Source of the DNA: Urophycis tenuis
Taxonomy: Eukaryota > Chordata > Actinopteri > Gadiformes > Phycidae
Assembly: GCA_036785325.1 (NCBI GenBank)
Contig: JAXIVH010000028.1
Span: 3,167,558 to 3,231,557 of the forward strand
Direction of reading: 5' to 3'
DNA: 64,000 bases
Shown in pieces: positions 31,201 through 44,200 of the stretch; the first letter of the stretch is position 1, and the number at the start of each line of letters is the position of its first letter. Position numbers and translations under genes: made by a program. The notes beneath the pieces were generated by a model. That model saw only the letters and a program-made list of their open reading frames with translations. It was not told the DNA's origin and searched no databases.

Positions 31201-34200
31201 CCTGGAGGGAGACCCGTGTTGCCATGGTGACGAGGATACAAACACAACCCTATACTACCACCTTGTTGTGACTGACAGCCTCCCCCCCCCTCCTCCCCCC
31301 CCTCCCTCCAGAGTGAGAGTGCGGTGCGTCTCTCCAAGATGGAGGCTGAGCGCCAGACGCTGGCGGAGGCGGTGACGGCGGCCGGCCGGCGTGCGTCTGA
31401 GGAGCGGCACCGCGCTGACGACCTCCAGCAGCAGACCCGCAGCGCCAGGACCGCCGCCGAGAACGCCAGGCAGGAGCTGCAGGACTACAAGCACAAGGCC
31501 TCCCGCATCCTGCAGGTCAGTAGGCCTGCTGGTGTCATCCTGCAGGGCGGTAGGCCTGCTGGTGTCATACATCCTGCAGGGCGGTAGGCCTGCTGGTGTC
31601 ATCCTGCAGGGCGGTAGGCCTGCTGGTGTCATACATCCTGCAGGGCGGTAGGCCTGCTGGTGTCATACATCCTGCAGGGCGGTAGGCCTGCTGGTGTCAT
31701 ACATCCTGCAGGGCGGTAGGCCTGCTGGTGTCATACATCCTGCAGGGCGGTAGGCCTGCTGGTGTCCATGCAGTGTGCTCCAAAATATAACCCATGCATC
31801 CCCGAGCTTGCTCCACATCTCCAGCCTCACTCCTTCTCTGTGCAGTCCAAGGAGAAGCTCATCTCCAGCCTGAAGGAGGGCTCTGGGCTTGAAGGCCTGG
31901 ACAGCGGCCGCAGCGGCGCCCTGGAGCTGGAGGAGATGCGCCACGAGAAGGAGCTCCAGAGGGAGGAGGTGCAGCGGCTGCAGGGCCAGGTCCACGCTCT
32001 GCGGGCCGAGGTCCAGGTGAGGGGGGCACCGGGCTGACAACTTTGAGATCAGAAGGTTGTTGGTTGAAATACAGCGTCCTCTTCTTCCGACTCCCACGCA
32101 AACCTCTGACTACCGAGGGGCTTATGAGCAAGGCTGAAGGATAATCTACCTTTGGAGTCAGAGTCACTGAAGGCATTCAAATGCAGCCACAGCGCCCCCT
32201 CTGGACACTCCCAGAGTTACATTTGGGTGACCGCATCCGAAATACATATTACGATCAAATGTTGTTGTTTTTTATAAAAAATATAATTTACATGTAGATA
32301 ACTAAAAATATATCTGTATACACTACCGTTCAAAACTTTGGGGTCACTTAGAAATGTCCTTATTTTTTTAAAGAAAAGCACTGTTGTTTCAATGAAGATA
32401 ACATTAAACTAGTCAGAAATACACTCTATACATTGTTAATGTGGTAAAAGAATATTCTAGCTGCAAACGTCTGGTTTTTAATGCAATTTCTACATAGGTG
32501 TATAGAGGCCCATTTCCAGCAACCACCACTGTGTTCTAATGGTGCATTGTGTTTGCTAATTGCGTTAGAAGGCTAATGGATGATTAGAAAACCCTTGAAA
32601 ACCCTTTTTTTTTTTTTAAATCTCTTAGCACAGATTAAAACAGTTTAGCTGGTTAGAGAAGCTATAAAACTGACCTTCCTTTGAGCTAGTTGAGAATCTG
32701 GAGCATCACATTTCTGGGTTTTATTAAACTTTCAAAATGGCCAGAAAATGAGAACTTTCATGTGAAAGTCGACAGTCTATTCTTGTTCTTAGAAACAGTC
32801 TATTCTTGTTCTTACAAACTTATTTCATGCAAGAAAGTGAAGATTTCCCACAACGGTGTGTAGTACTCCCTTCAGAGAACAGCACAAACAGGCTCTAACC
32901 AGAGTAGAAAGAGAAGTGGGAGGCCCCGCTGCACAACTGAGCAAGAAGACCAGTACATTAGAGTCTCTAGTTTGAGAAATAGACGCCTCACAGGTCCTCA
33001 ACTGGCAGCTTCATTAAATAGTACCCACAAAACGCCAGTGTCACCGTCTACAGTGAAGAGGCGACTCCGGGATGCTGGCCTTCAGGGCAGAGTGGTAAAG
33101 AAAAAGCCATATCTGAGACTAGCCAACAAAAGGAAAAGATTCATATGGGCAAAAGAACACAGACATTGGATAGAGGAAGATTGGAAAAAAGTGTCATGGA
33201 CAGGCGAATCGAAGTTTAAGTGTTTGGATCACCCAGAAGAACATTTGTGAGACGCAGAACAACTGAAAAGATGCTGGAAGAGTGCCTGACGCCATCGGTC
33301 AGGAGGTAATGTGATGGTCTGGGGTTGCTTTGGTGCTGGTAAACTGGGAGATTTGTACAAGGTCAAAGGGATTTTGAATAAGGAAGGCTATCACTCCATT
33401 TTGCAACGCCATGCTGTACCCTGTGGACAGCGCTTGTTTGGAGCCAATTTCCTCCTACAACAGGACAATGACCCCAAAGCACACCTATTAGGGAAGAACT
33501 ATTTAGGGGAGAAGCAGGCAGCTGGTATTACATCTGTAATGGAGTTTCATGGAAAACACAAAATTGTCTGGGTGACCCCAAACTTTTGAACGGTAGTGTA
33601 TATGTATCTATAATATATCTATATCATAAGCACTGCAAATTAAGTGTGTTCAATTTACACAAACAAATGACATGGTTAGGTGAGAATGATGACGCTGTGT
33701 GATGGCGCTGGGCAGTGATTGGTTGGTGGTCCGTTGGGGACCCCAGAGCTCTGAGGGTCTGGTTCTCCGTCCTGCAGGACCTGGAGAGCCAGGCGGTGAG
33801 TGAGGTGGAGACGTGGAGACAGCAGCAGCTGGAGCTCCAGGACCAGCAGGCCTTGCAGATCAGAGCCAAGCAGGAGGCTGAGGCCGAGCTGGACCGACAC
33901 AAACAGGTGGGACACCAAGCTAACGCTAAAGCAAGCTAACACAAAGCTAACGCTAATGTTATTAAAACAGGTAGGACACAGAGATACACAGAGCTAATGC
34001 TTACCTCACCATGAACAACTGGCAGGAGACAGAAGGGCATGGAGAGAGAGAGCTGAACTAAAGCCTGTCTCGTATTCTAGATTGCAGGATGAGGTCAGAT
34101 AGGTCAGATTTACAAGATTGTTTACCCTTTAATGTCTTGATAGCCACGTTTTGTGAAACATCAGGTGTGATCTATTTAATTGAAATGGTATGTTTGTTTG

Positions 34201-37200
34201 GTCTTCCTCTCCTCAGGAGCTGCAGTACCTGGAAGAGGAGAGCCACCGCACCAAGGCCAGCCTGCAGAGCAGGATCAAAGACCGCGAGGAGGAGATCCAG
34301 AAGCTGAGGAACCAGGTAGGTCATGATCAGTGCTCACACCATGAGACGTCTTCATCAATGGGCCCACTGACCTGTCACTCACCCCGCCCCGCCCCCGGAC
34401 AGCTGACCAATAAGGCGCTGAGCAGCAGCAGCCAGGTGGAGCTGGAGAGCCGCCTGCACCAGCTGACGGAGACGCTGATCCAGAAGCAGACGATGCTGGA
34501 GGCGCTGGGCACGGAGAAGAGCTCCCTGGTCTTCCAGCTGGAGCGCCTGGAGCAGCAGATGAAGAACGCCCAGGGAGGGGCGGTCGGCGGGGGGCCGTCC
34601 ATCAACATGGGCAGCCTGGAGGGAGCAGGTGGGCGGAGTCAGGGAGCAGCCTGGTGAAACCTAAACCAGAGGAACAGTGCCCCCGCTGGTAGAGGGGGGC
34701 TACTGCAGTGGCTCTTGTTTCACAATGCCAAGTGAATTCACCTCCAGGTTTATTATCTGCCTGCCTGATATTATTATTAAAATCTGGATACTTTTTAAAC
34801 CCTCAATTTTGCATGGAAACCGTCTGGACATTTCCGCGTCCTAAGATGTTGTAACAGTCTCTGGGTTGTGTTCACATGTTGTAACAGTCTGGGTTGTGTT
34901 CACATGTTGTAACAGTCTCTGGGTTGTGTTCACATGTTGTAACAGTCTCTGGGTTGTGTTCACATGTTGTAACAGTCTGGGCTGTGTTCACATGTTGTAA
35001 CAGTCTCTGGGCTGTGTTCACATGTTGTAACAGTCTCTGGGCTGTGTTCACATGTTGTAACAGTCTGGGTTGTGTTCACATGTTGTAACAGTCTGGGTTG
35101 TGTTCACATGTTGTAACAGTCTCTGGGCTGTGTTCACATGTTGTAACAGTCTCTGGGCTGTGTTCACATGTTGTAACAGTCTCTGGGCTGTGTTCACATG
35201 TTGTAACAGTCTCTGAGTTGTGTTCACATGTTGTAACAGTCTCTGGGCTGTGTTCACATGTTGTAACAGTCTGGGTTGTGTTCACATGTTGTAACAGTCT
35301 GGGTTGTGTTCACATGTTGTAACAGTCTCTGGGCTGTGTTCACATGTTGTAACAGTCTCTGGGCTGTGTTCACATGTTGTAACAGTCTCTGGGTTGTGTT
35401 CACATGTTGTAACAGTCTCTGGGCTGTGTTCACATGTTGTAACAGTCTCTGGGCTGTGTTCACATGTTGTAACAGTCTCTGGGCTGTGTTCACATGTTGT
35501 AACAGTCTCTGGGCTGTGTTCACATGTTGTAACAGTCTCTGGGCTGTGTTCACATGTTGTAACAGTCTCTGAGTTGTGTTCACCTCTCGGTTCCTCCCCA
35601 GGGACGCGCCAGAGGAGCCCGCCGGTTCTGTTCAGCGACCAGGACAGCCCTGGGGTCTACGGCCAGGTCCGCAAGGCTGCCAGCACCATCGACCGCTTCA
35701 GGTGGGTCCCCTCCTGAGCCCCGCCCCCTGGCGCCTCACTTCCTGTTTCTAACCCGGCGCCATGCGTTTGTTTCAGCATCAGGCTGGGCATCTTCCTGCG
35801 GCGCTACCCCATCGCCAGAGTGTTTGTCATCCTGTACATCGTGAGTTTACTGCACCTGACACCTGAGACACCTGACACCTGACAGACCTGACACCTGACA
35901 GACCTGACACCTGACAGACCTGACAGACCTGACACCTGACAGACCTGACACCTGACAGACCTGACAGACCTGACACCTGACAGACCTGACACCTGAGAGA
36001 CCTGACACCTGACAGACCTGACACCTGAGAGACCTGACAGACCTGACACCTGAGAGACTTGAGACCTGACAGACCTGACACCGGACAGACCTGACACCGG
36101 ACAGACCTGACACCGGACAGACCTGACACCGGACAGACCTGACACCTGACAGACCTGACACCGGACAGACCTGACACCTGACAGACCTGACACCTGACAG
36201 ACCTGACACTTGACAGACCCGACACCTGAGAGACCCGACAACTGAGAGACCTGACACCTGACAGACCTGACACCTGACAGACCTGACACCTGACAGACCT
36301 GACACCTGACAGACCCGACACCTTACAGACCTGACACCTGACAGACCTGACACCTGACAGACCTGACACCTGACAGACCTGACACCTGACAGACCTGACA
36401 CCTGAGAGACCTGACAGACCTGACACCTGAGAGACTTGAGACCTGACAGACCTGACACCGGACAGACCTGACACCGGACAGACCTGACACCGGACAGACC
36501 TGACACCTGAGAGACCTGACACCTGACAGACCTGACACCTGACAGACCTGACACCTGACAGACCCGACACCTGACAGACCTGACACCTGACAGACCTGAC
36601 ACCTGACAGACCTGACACCTGAGAGACCTGACACCTGACAGACCTGACACCTTACAGACCTGACACCTTACAGACCTGACACCTTACAGACCTGACACCT
36701 GACAGACCTGACACCTGACAGACCTGACACTTGAGAGACCTGATAGACCTGACAGACCTGACACCTGACAGACCTGAGAACTCAGAAAGCTGTTTATTGC
36801 CAAGTAGGTTTGCACCCACAAGGATTTGTGTTGGTGGTTGGTGCGCAACAGTAAACAATCAACAATCAACACAATGGACACCATTGCGGGGCTTGTATTA
36901 TTTAGATAGTAATTAGTAAAGTTGAGGTAGCTGCTGTTTTAAATTGTTTCCCAGTATTTTAGGGTGCAGTAGTGCAGTAACAGGCCGTAACAGTAGTGCA
37001 AGAAGAGAGGTGACCACACACAGAATCCCCTTCAGGTAGTCTTTTACGTTTGGGGCCAAGTACTTCTTATGGACAACAACACACATCAACAAAACCCGTC
37101 ATGGATCATGACCTCACGAGGGATCTGGAGCCTGCCCTGCCCCTCACCAGGCCGCTGTCTCCCCAGGGTCTGCTGCACCTGTGGGTGATGATCGTCCTAC

Positions 37201-37247
37201 TGACCTACACGCCTGAGATGCACCACGACCACCCCGGGGGCAGATGA
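28293..37247 (+). CDS. GOLGA5: GOLGA5 (golgin-84), Golgi membrane tether
   Basis: Complete, 12 coding exons: 28293-28959, 29368-29562, 30328-30547, 30630-30753, 31312-31515, 31846-32016, 33778-33906, 34217-34315, 34403-34628, 35602-35701, 35777-35840, 37167-37247; 759 aa (human 731). It starts MSWFTDLAGKAEDFLNKVDQ, the conserved golgin-84 N-terminus. A Ser/Thr/Pro-rich region (to about 240) precedes a long heptad-rich coiled coil (about 250-680). The C-terminal block GQVRKAASTIDRFSIRLGIF is followed by a membrane anchor around RVFVILYI-GLLHLWVMIVLL and the short lumenal tail TYTPEMHHD. Golgin-84 is a tail-anchored Golgi protein that binds RAB1 and pairs with CASP (a CUX1 splice product) for retrograde vesicle tethering. 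Exon 2 has a CAGCAG tandem acceptor, so one residue may be optional. The introns carry a MITE, a Tc1 copy and three minisatellites. Confidence 0.95.
29000..29160. repeat. CTCTCTCCCTGG simple repeat in GOLGA5 intron 1
   Basis: Irregular (CT)n tracts punctuated by CCCTGG, about 160 bp. Confidence 0.9.
29649..30302. mobile_element. MITE, possibly PIF/Harbinger-like
   Basis: Terminal inverted repeats AGCCTAGTTTATACT (start) and AGTATAAACTAGGCT (end) are flanked by a 3-bp duplication TGA at 29646-29648 and 30303-30305. 654 bp, no coding capacity. A 3-bp duplication is usual for PIF/Harbinger, so the family is an inference. The element ends 25 bp before the GOLGA5 exon-3 acceptor boundary. Confidence 0.8.
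31506..31766. repeat. 34-bp minisatellite copying the GOLGA5 exon-5 end and donor
   Basis: The unit is CATCCTGCAGGGCGGTAGGC plus CTGCTGGTGTCATA (29 bp in forms lacking ATACA), about 8 copies. The first unit starts inside exon 5: CATCCTGCAG is the exon end, followed by the real donor GTCAGTAGGC. In all later units the donor reads GGCGGTAGGC. Confidence 0.93.
32321..33598 (+). mobile_element. Tc1/mariner transposon, dead copy
   Basis: Terminal inverted repeats start CACTACCGTTCAAAACTTTG and end with its near complement (GAACGGTAGTG), flanked by TA on both sides; 1278 bp. Transposase pieces lie at 32972-33250 (HTH part, LTGPQLAASLNSTHKTPVSP and RLRDAGLQGR) and 33311-33589 (MVWGCFGAGKLG, then LLQQDNDPKAH). 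The first catalytic Asp reads Gly in VSWTGESKF, and frames are broken, so it is inactive. It lies in GOLGA5 intron 6, same orientation. Confidence 0.92.
34846..35580. repeat. 30-bp minisatellite in GOLGA5 intron 9
   Basis: The unit is GTTGTAACAGTCTCTGGGCT plus GTGTTCACAT, about 25 copies; several units lack one CT (28 bp) or carry GGGTTG. The array ends 21 bp before the exon-10 acceptor boundary. Confidence 0.95.
35853..36778. repeat. 16-bp minisatellite in GOLGA5 intron 11
   Basis: The unit is GACAGACCTGACACCT with GAGAGA, CCGGACAG and TTACAG variants, about 55-60 units, starting about 13 bp after the exon-11 donor. Confidence 0.95.
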
Positions 37248-37528
37248 GGCCCGGCCCGCCCCTCCCCCTCACCAGGACCCAAGCTCTTCCTGTTTTGCAC
37301 AGAAACGCCATGGTTACAGGCCTCGCCACCCCGCAGTCCTCTTCATATCGTCCCCAGACTGGTCGCTCGCCGCGGGAGGTGGTGATGACGGCGTGGAGAG
37401 GGGCACCGTGGAGGGTGGCATCCAATCAGCGCTGAGGATTTCAGTTCCATACATCGCTTCTTCTCCAACTCTTTTCTGACATGTTTTCCTGAGAGATTAT
37501 ATTTAACACTGTAAAAAAAAAGACTTTT

Positions 37529-37534
37529 AATAAA
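37529..37534 (+). terminator. Poly(A) signal of GOLGA5
   Basis: AATAAA 282 bp after the stop codon. Confidence 0.75.
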
Positions 37535-37587
37535 CATCTGAAAAAGAGGATCCTGAATGTTGATCATTTAGACTTTAGAGGCTAATC

Positions 37588-37783
<196 letters not shown>

Positions 37784-37879
37784 GCTATAAATCAAATAAC
37801 TATTCTAAAACAACCATTCATGCCGGACTTCACAAGGAAGAGGAAGTGTGTGTGCGTGTGCGCGTGCGCGTGAGTGTTT

Positions 37880-38223
37880 GTGTGTTTGTGTGTGACAGCG
37901 TGGCTCCACAGCGCCTCGCCTTGTTGATCCTCCACGATCCCACAATGCACCGCGCCGCTATGTCGGTTCCACGTCGAAGAAGAAGGTGAACGCCGAGCTG
38001 ATAATGGCTGCAGTCGAGGTGGCAGTTCGCAGGCGCTGCTGGGCTTAAGGAGCGACTTCACCAGGCGTCGCCGTATGGGACTGTTTGAACCTGCTTTTCT
38101 CCGCCTGAGATAGAGTTATTGTTGACCCGGGACGTGTCTCCGGGACGTGTCTCCGTGGCGGGACGCTCCTCTGGATGAGGTAGCCTCGTCGGTCCTCCAG
38201 GCCAGTTTGTCCGCCCCGCGGAG
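37880..38223 (+). promoter_or_regulatory. TRIP11 promoter and 5' UTR region
   Basis: GC- and CpG-rich sequence directly before the TRIP11 ATG, with no TATA box. CGGGACGTGTCTC is tandemly duplicated at about 38127-38153. An ATAATGGCTGCAG motif near 38000 resembles a YY1 site. The ATG at 38224 was chosen because it begins the conserved MSSWLGGLGSGLG. Confidence 0.55.
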
Positions 38224-41200
38224 ATGTCGTCGTGGCTGGGAGGACTGGGCTCCGGCCTGGGCCAGTCTCTGGGCCAGGTGGGGGGCAGCCTGTCCTCCAT
38301 CACCGGCCAGATCTCCACCTTCACCAAGGACATGTTGCTGGAAGGGGTGGAGGAGGTTGGAGGTAGGTGGTGGCGGTGCTGTGGGTGGCTACAGTACGGG
38401 TTCTGGCTGACGGTTCCGACTTGGAAAAGTTAAAGTGGCGGCTCAGCAGTTCTTGTCCAGTGTATAAGAACCATATGTTTGATTTGAACCGCATCCTTGT
38501 CACAGTGCAGACTAATGGAGTGGTCCGGATGTCATAATGTCTCACTGCCACAGCAGGCCTGGCCGCAGTCATTGTTGTGCAAATATTGAAGTATGTGAAG
38601 TAGTGTGAAACAATGTAAAAATGGAACACGACTTGTTGACATTGTAAGTGCACTGTGGGTTCACGCCCACGCCAGTGTTCAGCCGCGCGTCTGCGTTGTT
38701 TTGGGGGGCACAGAGAAACAGGTGGTCGTCCCCCCAAACAGCGTGACCCCGCATGAAGCAACGATCTGCTCCTCTGGTCATTCCTCTAGAGCTGGAGCAT
38801 TAGGATCATTCTACTATAAGTTTGAACATTATTTAGATATGAAGTCTAAATGCTTGACACATTCAAATAAACGATGAGTAGATGTAGTTTGTAGAAGAGA
38901 TGGTTCTTGAATGGGAACATGGAGCCTCCTAGTGTAGCTCTCCTTGCATCATGTTCAGAGTTAGTTTGGACAAAATTAAGAAGAGTTTAGTCAAAGAGTT
39001 TGAATGATTTGAGGATGACGAACAGTGTAAACATGTAAGTCGCGTGTCATCGATCTGTTCCTAACGCAGCCTCTATCTGCTCCTGGGATGATAAAGGTTA
39101 GCGGAGCCAAAGAACTTTGCTCTCGCGTGTCCAACTCACAACCGCCTCCCAAACACAAAACCAATAAATAAAAGACATCATGATCTGGTCAGTGGGACGC
39201 GGTCTGGGCTGAACACGAGCATTACTTTAGGCCAGATATAGACGGGACATAAACGAGAGGTGTATCTGAGATGATGTTGTTTAAGCCACAATGTATTGGA
39301 CTCACTTTATCTGTACGCTGAGTCCTGGTGGAGGTTATGTTTTTAAGATTAAGAGTTCACGTTCACTATCCCAGTCCAGCCGGTTTGTCATGTGGACCTG
39401 ATGAAACAAATCCCTGTCTGTCTGTCTGTCTGTCTGTGTCTGCAACCACAAGCAAAATTAATTTGAAATGTATGTGTTTTTGTTCTCTGTTATAAAGTTG
39501 AAATGTTTACAAGGCAGAATTTGACAGACGGACATACAGACAATAGCTGTGTGTTCACGCAAATAAACCAAAACAAACCGTCTATACAACCATGATGGCA
39601 TTCCAAACCTGTGCAGTGTAGGAGAGGTTATCCACTTCCTGTTCCTGGATGCTATGCTGAACGTGTCACTTCCTGTTGTACCACAGATACTGCCACAGAA
39701 TTACAGGTGTCCAATTCCAAGCTGGTACAAGTGGAGACAGCCTTTACCACCCAGAGGTCTGAGGTAGGCTGGGCCCTGGAGCTCTTCTGAACAGTTCTTC
39801 ACTTATTTAGAGAAGTTATAACATTATTTACACTTGGTGGAGTTATTTAAAGGGGCATTTAGCAGACGCTTTTGTCCAAAGCACCTTACAATCGGTACAT
39901 TTGTGGGGTTCGACATGAGGACAGTTGGAGGAGGGGGATCAAGGGGATCGAACCGCTGACCCTACAGTTAGTGGACGACCCGCTCTGTCCACCCGCTCTA
40001 CCCACTGAGCTACTGCCGCCCTGTGGATAACTATTTAAGTAGTTATCCACACTTTATGAAGTATGTTTATCACGTTATGAATTGAACATACATTAGTAAT
40101 TATTCATTCTTAGTCATTATTTACAGTGATTTAAGTCGTTCTTGCTATCATGAGACACTGACACAGTAATTGACTTTAAACGTATTTACAAAATATAACA
40201 TTTATAGACAGACATGTCTGCTCGTGGATATTGAGGAGTGAGACGACGGTCCATTAGCACTCCGATGAAGGGGCCGTGTTCACGCCTTCAGTCCCCCCAG
40301 CTAGTGCTCAGAACCAAGATGGCCGCCGGCTCCTGTCCTCATGAACCCTGTTGTCTCCTGTGTGTCGGAGCAGCACGAGCGCCTGAAGAAGCTCCACGTG
40401 GAGCTGGAGGAGAAGCTGGAGGCCTCGGAGATCCAGAACAAGCAGCAGTCTGCTGAGTACCGGAGCCAGCTGCAGCAGAGAGAGGTACGCCAAGTTCACG
40501 TCAGCTTGTGTGATGGTGGACCCTGGACCAGGGTGGAAAGGGTCCATCTTCTTCTATCATTTGATTCAGTGTGTCACACCCTAATCAGAATGTTGAGTCA
40601 TGCTTTCATCAACTCTTCCCTGGCGAGTAGGTACAGGTGGTACATGATGTAGAAGTTGTAGGATGGATGGGTTCTTCATCTCTAGACCTGCCCCGGATCA
40701 TCTCCTCCTGTTGCTGGTTCCATGTGGTAGGAATGAGTCAAGTGTGTGTGTGTGTGTTCCAGGTGGAGATCAGTCACCTGAAGGCCAGGCAGAGCAGTCT
40801 CCAGGAGGAGATCCAGACCCTCCAGCACTCCTCCCATGTGGCCATGCTCCCCCTCACCACCACCACCTCCTCCTCCACCACATCCACCCCCTCCTCCTTC
40901 ATGCCCCACTCTGTGGGTGGCCACCACGATTTCCACGGCGATGAGATGGACCTCAGCGACGTCATGTGGTCTCAGCAGGAGATCCGCCGGCTGGGGGCCG
41001 AGGTGGCCCAGCTGAACACAGAGCTGAACCACTGGAGGCGTGTTGCCCAGGTAACCTCTGCTCCCCGCTGCTGTAGACCACCACGAGGGGCACCGTAGAC
41101 CGCCACGGGGGGCGCCGTAGACCACCACGGGGGGCGCGGTAGACCACCACGGGGGGGCGGGCGCCGTAGACCGCCACGGGGGTGGGCGCCGTAGACCGCC

Positions 41201-44200
41201 ACGGGGGGCGCGGTAGACCACCACGGGGGGCACGGTAGACCACCACGGGGAGCGCCGTAGACCACCACGAGGGGCGCCGTAGACCACCACGAGGGGCTCC
41301 GTAGACCACCACGAGGGGCTCCGTAGACCACCACGGGGGGGTGCCGTAGACTGCCACGGGAGGCGCCGTAGACCGCCACGGGGGGCGCCGTAGACCACCA
41401 CGAGGGGCGCCGTAGACCGCCACGGGGGGCGCCGTAAACCGCCACAGGGGGGGGGCGCCGTAGACCACCACGGGGGGGGGGGGCGCTGTAGACCACCACG
41501 GAGGGCGCCGTAGACCACCACATGCCGGGAGTGAGGGCAACGAGGAGAAGGACCTTCAATCCTAAAACAGCTCCAACTTTCCACTCTCCAACTTTCAGGC
41601 GTCCAAATCCAGCGGGTCTGGAGATGGGGACCAGGCAGGTGTACTTGAACTCCAAAGAACCATTGAGGTGAGCGTTTGAGTCTGTGTACCTCTCATCTTG
41701 GTGTGCCACTTCTCGCTGAGTAAAACACAATATTGTCTTTTGAGACTTGACGTGTGTGTGTGTGTGTGTGTGTGTCAACAGGACCTCCGGGAGCAGATGT
41801 CTCGTGAGGTGGATGAGCACCAGCATCAGCTGGCCGCCCTGCAGGACGCCCAGCGCCACAAGATGGCCGACCTGAGCCGCCGCCACCGGGAGGAGCTGGC
41901 GAAGTACGAGGAGCGCATGGAGGAGCTAGAGGAGCAGCTCCATCCTGGTGAGGAGCTGGAGGAGGAGGTTCAGGTCCAAACTGCCCAATAATCTGGGAAC
42001 TGGACGGCGTGAACAGATCCTTTGTTGTCTGAAATGTGTTTGGATTGTTGAGCTGAGCGGATCAGAGTGAAGTCTGTGGGATTACCTTCAGCTCTCGGCT
42101 TCCAGGTGTTTAAGTGTTAGGTTGATAGTAAAGGGTCAAGGGGCATTTAGCAGACGCTTTTGTCCAAAGCGACTTACAATCAGTACATTTGTGGTTCGAC
42201 ATGTGGACAGTTGGAGGAGGGGGATCGAGGGGATCGAACTGCCGACCCTACAGTTAGTGGACGACCCGCTCTGTCCACCCGCTCTACCTACTGAGCTACT
42301 GCTGCCATTCAGGGTCTGGCGGCATAGGGCGACACAAAAGAAGGTCCAGTAGTTACTCACCTGTTCATGCCTGTCTCCCGCATCCCTCCTCACCCACCAT
42401 CTCTCCCTCTGCAGGGGAGAGATCTCAACCGTCCTCCCCCAGCTCCACCTCACAACCAGACCTGCAGAGCACCTCCCTCCAGCGTGACTCCCAGCTGGTC
42501 GACCTGAGGGCCGCCCTGGAGGAGGCGCTGGGAGGCCGAGCCCTCCTGCAGCAGGAGAAGGAGGAGGCGCAGGCAGAGAACGCTGAGCTGCTGCAGAACT
42601 ACTCCCGGCTGCAGGCGTCGGTGGAGGAGCTCCAGTCCCGGGTGCAGGAGCAGGAGGGCAAGGCGGTGCACAAGGCCCAGTTGGAGAGTGAGGTCCAGGG
42701 GCTGAGGAAGGCCCTCGCAGGTACAGACCTGTGACGGGGGTTCTCCAGCAGGGGCTGAATGTGGTACAGGTGCCCCCCCCTACCCCCGGGGTCTGCCTGG
42801 CCAAAATGGCTGCAGTCGTTGAGGGGTTGCAGGATTGAATCCCTGCTGTGCAGCAGGGGGGCATCAGAGAACTAGCATTCTATATCTTTCATTGTTCTCA
42901 ACCGCACGTGTAAATCTCTATGCTATCTATATCGAAATCTCGATTTCCACTTCCCACACAAAATGTAGATTTTACAATCTGAGTTCTCATCAGTTTGGAA
43001 GTCATGCAGGCTTCACTGTGGTCGATGTTGATGTTATTCTGGTGTTCACTCACTTGTACCTGCTTGCCTTCGTTCCAGACGCAGAGCGGGAACTCCAGAG
43101 ACTCCAGAGTCTGCCTGAGGTGGGTGTAGCAGTCTTCACCATGTGACTTTAAGTCAGCAACACATTCAACACATTTTCCAGCAATGTTCTCATCGCTCTG
43201 CTTTCCTCTGTCAGTCTGAACCCAGAGAGGAGGTGGAGCACGCAGACATCTTGGAGCTGAACACCATCATCGGCTCTCTGAGGGCGGAGAAGGAGCTCCT
43301 AGAACAGGACATGGTCAGTGTGTGTGCTGTGTTGGTATTGGGAATAATGTACAGTTAAACTGACATTTAAAGATAATGCTGAGAAGGTACCATCATCTCT
43401 TGTGCAGAGAAGAATGTCCACAAAGCAAAAGTCGTTCCCATTCCAGCCCAGGGCTGGAGGTCAAACATGGCAAGCACCTGTACTACTACACTCTGAACAG
43501 GGAGTTCCTTTCTGAACACACCTTGGCTGAGTGTTGTAGTGCTGCATGGTGGAGCACCTCATGCTGTGTGGTTCAGAGTAGTATTCCACGTCCCACAGTG
43601 CACCCTGCAGGCCAGCCTGGAGGAGCAGCAGGCGAGAGGAGCCGGGGGTGGAGGAGGAGGAGGTCCTGCGGTGTCCGTGGGTCTGGAGGAGCTGCAGGAG
43701 GAGCTGGGGAGGAGAGCCAAGCAGCTCCAGGAGGCCCAGGATGAGAGGGAGACGCTGCTGGCTGAGCTGGAGGAGCTGGACCGCCAGAACCAGGAGGCCA
43801 CGCAGGTCCAGAGACCAGAGAACTGTTTTATTCAAATGTAGAAGTATGTTGTTGACCCAAACATGAGCATGCTGTTTGGCTCTAATCCCAAAGGTCTTCT
43901 TTCAGGCTGTTACAAGTGGTTTGAATGGGACTGATTTACATCTCCAATCATGTGATGGAAAATGATTCCGTGGTGTGCCACGCCACATGCCTGACTCTAA
44001 ATAAATATGGCCATTATGTGTTTGATGCTTCACAATGCTAATGTGTTAATGTGCAGTATGTTGGGGAATGATAAAAATTAAGAATGAAATCACGTGAATA
44101 ACCTAGCTGAAATGTATGTTCAGCATACTGTATTGCTGAGTACTCCTGATGCCATGCTGTGGAGATATACTGACTGGTTGTTCTACGTTTGGTATTCCCA

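Noticed and set aside
35804..36858. ORFs of about 260 codons with a VRSVRCQVC-like repeat
   Set aside because: A 16-bp repeat read in all three frames; intronic and without homology.
40682..41886. 300-codon minus-strand ORFs
   Set aside because: Antisense shadow of TRIP11 exon 4 plus the GC-rich intron-4 array.
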